Source: Hexactinellida sp. DTS-2022
Lineage: Eukaryota > Porifera > Hexactinellida
NCBI GenBank assembly: GCA_028753945.1
Contig: JAPNXP010000004.1
Span: forward strand, 4,526,001-4,590,000
Reading direction: 5' to 3'
DNA length: 64,000 nucleotides
In this document: piece after piece, positions 54,894 through 64,000 of the stretch
How the letters are laid out: the number at the start of each line of letters is the position of its first letter
How positions within the stretch are numbered: position 1 is the first letter of the stretch
Made by a program: the position numbers and the translations under genes
Notes under the pieces: model-generated
What the model was told of the DNA's origin: nothing
What the model saw: only the letters and a program-made list of their open reading frames with translations
Database searches by the model: none

Positions 54894-57122
54894 GTGGAAA
54901 ACCGTCAGAGACATCTAGGCGAGGCCAAACTTCCTGAGTTAAAGGCCTTGCAGCAAATGCTACATGAGGTTAACCCCTATGTCTCTCACTTCAAGCACGC
55001 AGTTGATCTAATGCGAGCCCAAAGAGGAGTGGACATCAGGCTGATCATCAGAGCTGATGGTTGCCCAGATCCACGCCGATACAATGCTCCTTCTGCTCCT
55101 GATGAAGCGTGCATGTCAAATATGCATGTAGCTGAGTGTGTTGATCGCAGTTTGAGGGATATATGTTCCTGTGATCTCCCCTTTGGTGGCAAAGTAATGG
55201 TTTTTGGAGGCGACTTCCGCCAGATACCCCCTGTAGTTAAGCATGGGTCGAGAGCCGAAGTGGTCTCTTCCTGTCTGAACAGGTCATATCTCTGGCGTTA
55301 TGTTAAAGTAATGAAGCTAACTATAAATATGCGCCTCCAAACATTATTGTCACAAGATGCCCTCGAGGTCAGTAAATTTTCCAACTTTTTATTAAGAGTA
55401 GGAGAAGGCACTGAACCTGAGGATGAAAATCAAATGATTCACATAGATAACAAATTTGTAGTACCAGGTGATTCCATTACAGACTTGGTTACTTCAGTCT
55501 ATGGTGATATAAATGTAAATTATGCTGATCGTGATTATGTAAGTCAAAAAATTATTCTGTGTCCTAAAAATGATACAGCTGATTTAATAAACGATTACGT
55601 AATTCATCAGCTTCCTGGTGATGGTATAACTCTGTTGAGCGCAGATTCTGTTGAAGGTTCTGCTGCAGTAAATTTTCCAATTGAGTTTTTAAATTCTATC
55701 ACTCCTAACGGTATGCCTCCTCATCGGCTATTCTTGAAATTGTTTGCGACTGTAATTCTATTGCGTAACCTAGATCCCGATGAGGGTCTTTGTAATGGTA
55801 CTCGGTTGATTATTAGAGCATTCTCAAACCGAGTAATTGACGCGGAGATCGCAACTGGTACAAACAAGCATAAGCGAGTGTTTATACCACGAATTATATT
55901 GACTTCTTCTGAGTCTGAACTTCCATTTATTCTCAGAAGGAGGCAGTTTCCAATCCGCTTAGCCTATTGTATCACAATTAACAAAGGGCAAGGTCAGAGT
56001 TTGGATACCGTTGGTCTATATCTGCCATCCCCTGAAGCCATTTTTAGTCATGGCCAACTCTATGTTGCATTGAGTAGAGTTAAAAATCCATTGGGACTAA
56101 AAATAATGGTATGTGGAACTGACAAATCAAAATCTGGGGAAGTTTGGATTAGAAATGTAGTCTATAGGGAAGTTTTTAAATCCTCTTCTCAAATTGAGCC
56201 CATAGAAGACATAGATGAAATATGTTCTCTATTGAATGAAACATTCCCAAGTTCCCAATTGACAATGACTCCTTTGCCTGAGGCTATTGCTCCTGCAAAG
56301 AGAGAGTCTGTCCCAAATATATCTGATGGCAAAGGTAAAATCATGAAACTTTTTGAGTTTAATGACAGTACTATTAGCCCATTGGAAGTTATAGACAAAA
56401 TGGATATAGCTGAATACACTGTATCACCATTATCAGATCGTGAATGTATATTTGATGCAATAATTCGAGATCCATTCGATTTGTCAGAGTCTTTTCTCAA
56501 TGGTACGGTGAATAATCTTACTATCCCAATGCGGCAGAAGATTGCGCATTGTATTGGATTACACGAGATACTAATTTTACCTATTCGTGAGACTCGAGGT
56601 GCAGTAAGCAATTATTACACCTCACTTAAAGCACAACTGACAACATATTTTGGTCAGAATGTTTCAGTGTATAATGTTCAACCAGATGGTAACTGTTTGT
56701 ACCGTACTCTATCTCATATAATATTTGGCACTGAAAATCTTTTCGAGATATTAAAGTACAATCTGATTAATACATTCATTACCAGTACCCAGCATCACTA
56801 CAATGTTATGCGCACATCTGGCATACACAGTGAGCAGGAATTGCATGAACATATTAACGCTATTTCTGCACCCAATGCTTGGGGTACAAATGTTGAACTT
56901 AATATGTTAGCCGCCTTGGCTGGAATTGACATATTATCAGTTGACTGTACTGATGCCAACTCAATGAATTGGAACATTCTCCCTAACTATTTACACAATA
57001 AGTTAAACACTCCTATAGAATGTGATCCGATTTTTAATGCACAGAAAGTCTGTATTTTACATCATAGACTTAGTAGCCGTCTAGAAGGAAATGAACATTT
57101 TGATTCCTTCTTTTTTGCTTAG
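54894..57122 (+). pseudogene. Helitron helicase C-terminal half fused to OTU protease
   Basis: A 742-residue open frame. Residues 1-69 are the end of the Helitron N-domain (RRYNAPSAP). At 70 it jumps straight into Pif1 helicase motif II, DEACM (70-74), then GGDFRQIPPV (105-114), LTINMR, INKGQGQSLDT (362-) and SHGQLYVALSRV (~385-396). The HUH endonuclease (HxH, YxxxY) and the helicase Walker A are missing, so a large internal deletion joined residues 69 and 70. Residues ~590-742 are an OTU cysteine protease: PDGNCLYRTL (Asp598, Cys601), WGTNVELNMLA (663-), NEHFDSFF (His735). OTU removes ubiquitin, and such domains are known in Helitron2/Helentron elements. The fused frame itself is intact for 2.2 kb, which is unusual for a dead element. 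Confidence 0.82.
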
Positions 57123-57124
57123 TA

Positions 57125-58118
57125 ATGTTTCATCGCATTGATGAATATAATATTACCTCGGCTGCTTACAGTTCATGCTCTCGAAGGTCAGAACTAGCGC
57201 CCTTCTTGATGAGTTCATAAGTTCATAACTTAGAAAATTCTTTCAATCTATGAAAATACTTTTAATAACTTTTGATACTCATCATTTTTTTCAATCCATT
57301 TTACAACAGGTAGCTCTAAGGAATCTTGCTGTGCGACGCTTTCAGATATTGTCTGATTGTGGCGCCTCAGGTGAGACGTTTTAGGTAAGAATGACTGACC
57401 GCACTACTGAAATAGTGCTAACATGACTTCCTATTTCTGGCTCCCAGTGCTGACACCTTCATAATGATAGTACACACTATCATGTTGATTGTGGCGCCTT
57501 ATGATTCTATTTTAAGCTACTTTGTTTAAAATTGACAAATTATCGAGCTTAAATTGACACGCAATTAACCATATTGAATACTAAACACATGTGTACGTAT
57601 GTATATATCATAAAGAATAATATCTTTCATCTACTATTTTTGAATATCTTTCATCTACTATTTTCTCGATGAGTGGAGGTTTCTTGGAATTTTATTTGGT
57701 GAGTATACTTTTTATATGTATTGTTAATTAATACTTCATATATTAATTCCTTATAATTTCCAAGACAATCAACAATACTTTAATTGGACATCTATTAATT
57801 GGGATCAAGAGATGACCAATCATGATCAATGATTCATAATGCTACTCATTGGAATAGATTTGAAGACATATTAATGGTGAGAATGTAGAGATATTTAGTT
57901 TCACTATTTTAAACGTTGTTGTAGATTAGTAATTTCACCATTAAATCAACTAAACTAACAGAATAGTTGGGATTTTGGAAAAATTAATTAATTTAGGCAT
58001 GATAATTCTCTTATTGTGAAGATAATTAGCTAATACCCGAAACAAAAGAAATTTAGTACATTCTTAATATTTTATAAATTTCACAGTTAAAGGATGACTT
58101 TCAGTTTCAATTTAAAAG
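57125..58118. other. Helitron 3' region or flank
   Basis: TTGTGGCGCCT occurs twice (57358, 57488). ATCTTTCATCTACTATTTT is duplicated at 57620 and 57645. No coding sequence found; an apurinic endonuclease, present in some Helentrons, was not seen. Confidence 0.4.
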
Positions 58119-58184
58119 AAAACGAGCCCTTCGGTCTCGGTCGCTTTGCGACGGATTGGTACTTAAGCAGACATTTTCATATAA

Positions 58185-58510
58185 ATTAGTTCTGTTAACT
58201 TTGGTATTTAAGATTGGAGAATGATCTAGAATTCTGGTACGAGTGATTAGTCATTAATTAATAAATTCCTACATTGAGAGATTATTTCTTAATATTAATT
58301 AGTTCTGTTAACTTTGGTATTTAATATTAGAGAATGTTCTATATCAGTTAATTAATACTTTAGACATTATTTCTTAAGATTAATTAGTTCTGTTAACTTT
58401 GGTATTTAAGATTAGAGAATGTTCTAGAACTTCTGGTAGTACCAGTAATATAATAATTTATACTTTAGACATTATTTGTTCAAATAAATTAGTTCTGTTA
58501 ACTTTTGGTA
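58185..58510 (+). repeat. Minisatellite with TTAGTTCTGTTAACTTTGG units
   Basis: Units of about 85-115 bases beginning TTAGTTCTGTTAACTTTGG at 58186, 58301, 58384 and 58489, with AGAGAATGTTCTAGAA inside. Two more units lie at 59288-59450. The motif GAATGTTCTAGAA (58417-58429) has the GAA/TTC spacing of a heat shock element. Confidence 0.7.
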
Positions 58511-59287
58511 TACATACAGTAACATGGTTTAAATTTATTTCCCATTAGGTCTCCTAAAATACCCTAAAGAAAGGCGTATCATCTAGAAACAGAATACATA
58601 ATACCAAGATATTACTGAATTCAATCTCACGATGCATATCTGACTTTTGAAATTCATACAGGAGCTGACGATTTACTAAATAGTAGCCGAGTTGGATCTC
58701 AATAGTACAGATTGCATTACAATATCTTGAGTTGTATAAATTCCTAGGGTCTCAATTAATTATGCAAAATTTTGTACCCAATTTATAACAACCACTATTG
58801 TACATTATAGAATTACTGATTATATAGAAATGAATCGACTCTGTTATTATACAGTGCATCTAATAATTTATTTCCTATATCCAGGCTAGATAATTTTATT
58901 TCTGGACTTTGATAGTTGCAAAAATACCAGATATAGAAAGGGAAGCCTTTAATGATTTACATTTATTGCCTTTGTATGTACTCAATTTACAAAATAAAAA
59001 CGTGAAATATGTACGTACATTGCGACTGTTGTGAAACAAACACTCGCTGGCTAAAATAGGATGGTACAAACATTTTCCGGTGCAAAACAGGTTGCGCTTA
59101 AGCCCACTATACACGGTGCAATATGTTTCGATTTAACCCATCAAATTCATGAATATTGAACACGCAACATGACAATATAGTAATGCAACTGTTGCATCGT
59201 GTAATGTGGGATTTATTTCAGGTTTGCTTCAAATTCAATGTGCACAAAGATTTGGTAACGTGACTCTTAAGAGACAGATAGATTATT
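58511..59287. other. Spacer between minisatellite blocks
   Basis: AT-rich, without recognised genes; the minus-strand frame at 58896-59114 shows no motif. GTTGCATCGTGTAATGTGG and surrounding text suggest no known terminus. Confidence 0.35.
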
Positions 59288-59450
59288 AATTTGCTCTGTT
59301 AACTTTGGTATTTAAGATTGGAGAATGATCTAGATTCTAGAACTTCTGGTAGTACAGTGATTAGTCATTAATTAATTAATTCATACTCTAGACGTTATTT
59401 CTTCAGATAAATTAGTTCTGTTAACTTTGGTATTTTCGATTAGAGAATCT
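59288..59450 (+). repeat. Minisatellite, second block
   Basis: Two units of the 58185-58510 family, with GAGAATGATCTAGATTCTAG in the first; the same TTAACTTTGGTATTT anchor. Confidence 0.65.
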
Positions 59451-59575
59451 TGATGCTTTTAGCGCCAAATATTTTTCTACTAGACTGTTAAACTTCAAAT
59501 TAATATAAATACCTTGATTAATGAGGTTATTAACTTAACAATTTTTATTTATTTTTCATATACATGGATGAGGAC

Positions 59576-59617
59576 AACCCTAAGGACTCAAACCCAAAGG
59601 ACCCAAACCCTAAGGAC
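59576..59617 (+). repeat. Short CCCTAAGGACCCAAA-type repeat
   Basis: Three to four degenerate copies of a ~15-base unit (CCCTAAGGACTCAAA, CCCAAAGGACCCAAA). The MITE at 59618 inserted into the last one. Confidence 0.6.
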
Positions 59618-59853
59618 CAGGCCTTCATCTAGCCCTAAGAGATCCGCGCACCCTAGGTGATGTTGATTTTTCAATCGCGCACCCAAATTTGCCAAAAATA
59701 GTACATTTACCAAAAAAAGGCCAAAATTAGTATTAGAAATACTCTGGGTGCGCAGTGCGCACCCAAATTAATTCCAATTTCACGCACCCTTCCAGCATTT
59801 TCCTTAAAATCACGCACCCCTGGGTGCGCTCCGCGCACCCAGATGAAGGCCTG
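59618..59853. mobile_element. hAT-like MITE with GGTGCGC hairpins, TSD CTAAGGAC
   Basis: Begins CAGGCCTTCATCTAGCCC and ends CAGATGAAGGCCTG; CTAAGGAC at 59610-59617 and 59854-59861. It is the same family as 47408-47642 (235 and 236 bp) in the opposite orientation. Confidence 0.9.
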
Positions 59854-59923
59854 CTAAGGACCGAAAGCCAAAGGATAGAAAAAGGGGCAAAAGAGGGGGG
59901 CAGCTGAAACTGCACTCCAATTT

Positions 59924-60048
59924 AAAAATCCAAAATTGCATCCTGTGCCGACGCATGTTCCTTGGGTGGCACTATATTTTGTTGGTGGTTTATTGATAGT
60001 GCCTCCAATGGAACATGCTGTCGGCACAGGATGCAATTTTGGATTTTT
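59924..60048. repeat. Hairpin element H, copy 1
   Basis: AAATCCAAAATTGCATCCTG and its complement CAGGATGCAATTTTGGATTT frame a ~125-bp palindrome with CCGACGCATGTTCC and GGAACATGCTGTCGG arms and the loop TTTGTTGGTGG. Copies 2-4 follow at 61369, 62224 and 63423. Confidence 0.85.
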
Positions 60049-61368
60049 TTTTCGCCAAGTCATCATCACTATAAAGGTGTTAAATCATTTCAAAAAGGTG
60101 TTACAGAAGGCATCGACCCTTAGAGTGGTGGAAGTTTCGTTTTAGTTCACTTCCTTTTAGCGATATTCAAGTTTGAGTAGAATATAACAACTGATGACTC
60201 AGCATTTTTTATGGGAGTGTTGGGTCATCACCCAACATGAACTAACCCATTTTTAATATCGAATTAACAAAATTGTAAAAACACATTTTTTTAACGATGT
60301 CATCATCACCTCAAGATGTCAAGACCCACTTGTATATAGGTGGCACGTGCCATAAGGACCAATTGATAAATTGAAAGTTTGTTTCTATCTTCTATGATCT
60401 CTGAGATTTATGATATTTAATTAATTAGTATATATAATTATTAATATTATTTATAATTTAACACCAATTTCAATGTCAACTTATATTTATTAAGTTTAAT
60501 TATTTTGTCATAAATAATAAATAAATTAATTTGTCCATCAAATTTCAATTCCGCACACTCGATAACCCCTAATAAACAAATTGGGAGCATCTATATAAGT
60601 CATATACTGACTGAATTAATTATAATTAATTACGTCAGTATATTAACAGTGCAATAATATTAACGCAGAAGTAAATATAATCACATAATCTGTCGTTGTT
60701 GTGGTATGTAAAATCTTAACGGTTCTATCATAAACCATCTTTAGTTTAATGCCATTCATTCATTACTTATTGATAATAAATTAAATTATTAGTTATTTAT
60801 TTTAGCAATGTTATCCACGGTGATTTGAGTTTAGTCAACAAATTCCTTATATCATTATATTTTATTTAATCCATTGTATAGTAATACTACAATTAAATAG
60901 AAGCCAGCTGGAATTTTTAAGTTGAATCAATATATTTATCTCAAGTTGAAACAATAGAGTAAGATTTAACAAGTTAAATCAATATAATTATTACAAGTTG
61001 AAACAATAGAATTAGATTTAACACTTTTACTGAAATTGAAGTGCGAGTAAACAAAGAAATTTCAAACCCCATTTATGGCAGAAATTAAACATATTTTTGA
61101 AAATATTCCTCTCCCATCAGACGCAGAATTTTATGGTGAATCCAAATGTGAAATAAAATTTGGGGGTTTAGTAAAACATATTTTGAGTTATGGACCAGAC
61201 AAATTTTGAAAGGTGTTAAAGATGTGTCAAAAATTCGTTAATCAAAAATCGTAACCCCAGGTGCAAATTAGACGGTCCATACGCACCTACATGCCAAGTT
61301 TCAGCCCATCAACTATAAAGCTCAGGCCAGGGCACCGTCTACGGAGAAAAAATAATAATAATGATAAT
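60049..61368. repeat. Repeat array between hairpins 1 and 2
   Basis: Shared blocks: GCCAAGTCATCATCACTAT after the hairpin, ACAGAAGGCATCGACCCTTA, GACTCAGCATTTTTTATG, GTGTCAAGACCCACTTGTAT, ACAAGTTGAAACAATAGA. The same blocks return at 62345-63422 and 63547-64000. No coding sequence. Confidence 0.65.
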
Positions 61369-61491
61369 AAAATCCAAAATTGCACCCTGTGCCGACGCAT
61401 GTTCCTTTGGTGGCACTATATTTTGTTGGTTGTTTATTGATAGTGCCTCCAAAGGAACATGCTGTCGGCGCAGGCTGCAATTTTGGATTTT
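61369..61491. repeat. Hairpin element H, copy 2
   Basis: AAATCCAAAATTGCACCCTG ... CAGGCTGCAATTTTGGATTT, ~123 bp, same arms as copy 1. Confidence 0.85.
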
Positions 61492-62223
61492 TTTTGCCAA
61501 GTCATCAACGCCCAAGGTGTGAAGAAGCATTTGTTAATTGGTCCGAGTCACAAGGAACGGTAGATAAATTTGAAGTTTGTTTCTATCTTAAACCATCTTG
61601 AGTTTGATGCCATTCATTCATTATGTATTGATAATAAATTATATTATTAGTTATTTATCTTAGCATTGTTATCCACGGTTGAGTTGAATTAAGTCAACAA
61701 ATTCCTTATATTATATTATTTTATTTAATCCATTGTATGGTAAATTAAATAGAAGCCAGCTGGAATTTATAAGTTAAATCAATATAATTATCGCAAGTTG
61801 AATCACTAGAGTAGGATTTAACAAGTTAAATCAATATAATTATTACAAGTTGAAACAATAGAATTAGATTTAACACTTTTAAAGAAATTGAAGTGTGAGT
61901 AAACAAAGAAATTTCAACCCCCATTTATGGCAGAAATTGACCCCTTTATTGAAAAATTTCTTCTTCCATCAGACGCAGAATTTTATGGTGAATCCAAATA
62001 TGAAATAAAATTTGGGGGTTTATTAAAGCATATTTTGAGTTATGGACCAGACAAATTTTGAAAGGTGTTAAAGATGTGTGCAAAATTTCGTAATCAAAAA
62101 TCGTAACCCCAGGTGCAAATTAGAAGGGCACTTCGCATCTACATGGCAAGTTTCAGCCCTCAATGTATAAAGGTGTGGCCAGGGTACCGTCTACGGAGAA
62201 AAAATAAAAATAATAATAATAAT
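61492..62223. repeat. Repeat array between hairpins 2 and 3
   Basis: A shorter version of the array unit; it shares TTTCAACCCCCATTTATGGC-type text with 61060 and GGACCAGACAAATTTTGAAA with 61190, leading into CGTCTACGGAGAAAAAATAA before the hairpin. Confidence 0.65.
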
Positions 62224-62345
62224 AAAATCCAAAATTGCAGCCTGTGCCGACGCATGTTCACTTGGAGGCTCTATATTTTGTGGTGGTTTATTGATAGTGC
62301 CTCCAAAGGAACATGCTGTCGGCACAGGCTGCAATTTTGGATTTT
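62224..62345. repeat. Hairpin element H, copy 3
   Basis: AAATCCAAAATTGCAGCCTG ... CAGGCTGCAATTTTGGATTT, ~122 bp; the outer arms are perfectly paired in this copy. Confidence 0.85.
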
Positions 62346-63422
62346 TTTTTCGCCAAGTCATCATCACTATGAAGGTGTTAATTATTTCAAAAAGGTGTTA
62401 CAGAAGGCATCGACCCTTAGAGTGGTGGAAGTCTCCATTTAGTTCACTTCATTTTAGAGATATTCAAGTTTGAGTAGAATATAATAGATGATGACTCAGC
62501 ATTTTTTATGTGAGTGTTGGTTCATCACCCAACATCAACTAACCCATTTTAAATATCGAATTAACAAAATTGAAAAAACACATTTTTTTAACGATGTCAT
62601 CATCACCTCAAGGTGTCAAGACCCACTTGTATAGGTGGTACGTGCCATAAGGACCAATTGATAAATTGAAAGTTTGTTTATATCTGATATAATTTCTGAG
62701 ATTAATGAAATTTAGCTAATTTGTATAAATATTTAATTAATTTATTAATAATTTAACACCAATATTATGTATATCAAAATAAATGAAGTTCAATTATTTG
62801 CAATTATTATTAATTTTAATTTCATTTAATTATAATAATTGATTTCAGCGCACTCGATAACCCCAATAATCTAATTGGAACCGTCTCTATAAGTTAAACA
62901 CAGAACGAATTAATTATAATTAAATATGTCATGTATCCATTGTGCAAGAATATTCACGGAGAAGTAAATATAATCACATAATCTGTCGTTGTTATGGAAT
63001 GTAGAATCTTAGTTTTCTATTAGAAAATAGAAGCCTACTCGATCTCACAAGTTGAATCAATATAATAATAACGAGTTGAAACAATAGAATTAGATTTAAC
63101 ACTTCAATTGAACTGAAGTGTTAGTAAACAAAGGGATTTTGCAACTCAATTGTGGCACAAACGAAGCGCAATTTGAAAATTCGTGCACTGTGAAAAGGTG
63201 TAGAATTTAATTCTCTATCGAATGCATATAAATTAAATATTCTCGCACTATTTAATGTTATTTTTCCAATATTAAACAGGTGCAAAAATGTGTCCAAAAA
63301 AATGTAATAAAAAATCGTGACCCCAGGTGCACATCTGTAACTCATGAGACACATATCCTGAAAATTTCAGTTCTTAGTTACTAAAACTCTGTTCTGTGGA
63401 GGATCTACGGACCAATAATAAT
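62346..63422. repeat. Repeat array between hairpins 3 and 4
   Basis: Same blocks as 60049-61368 in the same order, diverged. No coding sequence. Confidence 0.65.
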
Positions 63423-63546
63423 AAAATCCAAAATTGCACCCTGTGCCGACGCATGTCCTTAGGTGGCACTATATTTTGGTGGTGCTTTATTGATAGTGCC
63501 TCCAAAGGAACATGCTGTCGGCACAGTCTGCAATTTTGGATTTTTT
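63423..63546. repeat. Hairpin element H, copy 4
   Basis: AAATCCAAAATTGCACCCTG ... CAGTCTGCAATTTTGGATTT, ~124 bp. Confidence 0.85.
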
Positions 63547-64000
63547 TCGGCCAGTCATCATCACTATAAAGGTGTTAAATTATTTCAGAAAGGTGTTTCA
63601 GAAGGCTACGACCCTTAGAGTGGTGGAAGTTTCCATTTTGCTCACTTCGTTTCAAAGATATTCAAGTTTCAGTAGAATATAATAAGTGATGAATCAGCAT
63701 TTTTTATGTGAGTGTTGGGTCATCACCCAACTCCAACTAACCCATTTTAATAATATAATTCACAAAATTGTAAAAATACATTTTTTTGACGATGTCATCA
63801 TCACCTCAAGGTGTCAAGATCCACTTGTATAGGTGGTACGTGCCATAAGGACCAATTGATAAATTTAAAGTTTGTTTCTATCTTGTATCATTTCTGAGAT
63901 TAATGAAATTTAGATAATTAGTATGAATATTTAATTAATCTAAGATAATTTAACACCAATATTATTTACATCAAAATAAATTAAGTTCAATTATTAGCTA
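63547..64000. repeat. Repeat array after hairpin 4, running off the window
   Basis: Matches 60049-60480 and 62346-62780 (for example GGTGTCAAGATCCACTTGTA, GCCATAAGGACCAATTGATA). The array continues beyond the window edge. Confidence 0.6.

Larger units (their letters stand above)
53006..58150 (+). mobile_element. Helitron (Helitron2/Helentron-like), decayed
   Basis: The 5' end TCTATATTATTAAATCTCG at 53006 is followed by TG tract, satellite array 2, and coding parts for an N-terminal Helitron segment, a Pif1-type helicase and an OTU protease (53986-57122). The true 3' end is not identified. The sequence GTCGCAAAGCGACCGAGACC preceding 53006 occurs inverted at 58119-58152 (GGTCTCGGTCGCTTTGCGAC), which could mark the far border or the end of an opposite element. 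Helitrons move by rolling-circle replication; this copy lacks the nuclease and has frameshifts. Confidence 0.6.

Noticed and set aside
59576..59617. Telomere-like CCCTAA motif
   Set aside because: The unit is CCCTAAGGACCCAAA and only 3-4 degenerate copies exist; it is not a telomeric array.

Overview
This window is animal nuclear DNA, AT-rich and crowded with transposons. The evidence is spliceosomal introns with GT/AG borders, TATA-type promoters, AATAAA signals, Tudor and NHL beta-propeller genes, and eukaryote-only transposon classes (hAT, P, pogo, Ginger, Helitron, Ty3/Gypsy). Nothing looks bacterial or viral. The coiled-coil/NHL family and the lack of vertebrate features suggest an early-branching invertebrate. 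A sponge (perhaps a glass sponge) is my guess, not something the sequence proves.

Host genes are few. There is one orphan seven-helix membrane protein (2265-3428, single exon). A family of coiled-coil plus NHL proteins has intact copies at 16389-17636, 30396-31643 and 49828-51075, a copy broken by one stop at 20939-22171, and a fragment at 11050-11152. Copies 1-3 share a non-coding first exon and a splice acceptor 11 bases before the ATG; copies 2 and 3 also share a TATA promoter. A three-exon Tudor-domain gene fragment lies at 38680-40500, and a small propeller-like relic next to a gag relic lies at 40912-42010.

Most of the rest is mobile DNA. At 5-10.9 kb one decayed Ty3/Gypsy pol on the minus strand is split by four insertions, two with 4-bp and one with 8-bp target duplications; one insertion carries a nested element of its own. 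A second Gypsy relic (26.7-30.1 kb) sits inside the first intron of NHL copy 3. A Ginger-type DNA transposon (32172-36464) has ~400-bp inverted repeats, a GGCC target duplication, a DD35E integrase-like transposase and a second reading frame that looks like a ubiquitin-specific protease. A decayed Helitron (53.0-58.1 kb) keeps the helicase C-terminal half and an OTU protease but has lost the HUH nuclease. A third transposon (8172-9899) carries a ULP1-type protease. A P-element-like relic lies at 12.8-14.0 kb.

Small non-autonomous elements are everywhere: fifteen hAT-like elements with 8-bp target duplications (one with a single mismatch), pogo-like elements with TA duplications, foldback elements with arms of tandem repeats, Helitron-like ends followed by GT tracts, and two 141/142-bp satellite arrays. 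The last 4 kb is a degenerate repeat array containing four copies of a ~120-bp hairpin.

The most notable theme is that three unrelated transposons each carry a different class of ubiquitin/SUMO-protease-like gene. No RNA genes or CRISPR arrays were recognised.
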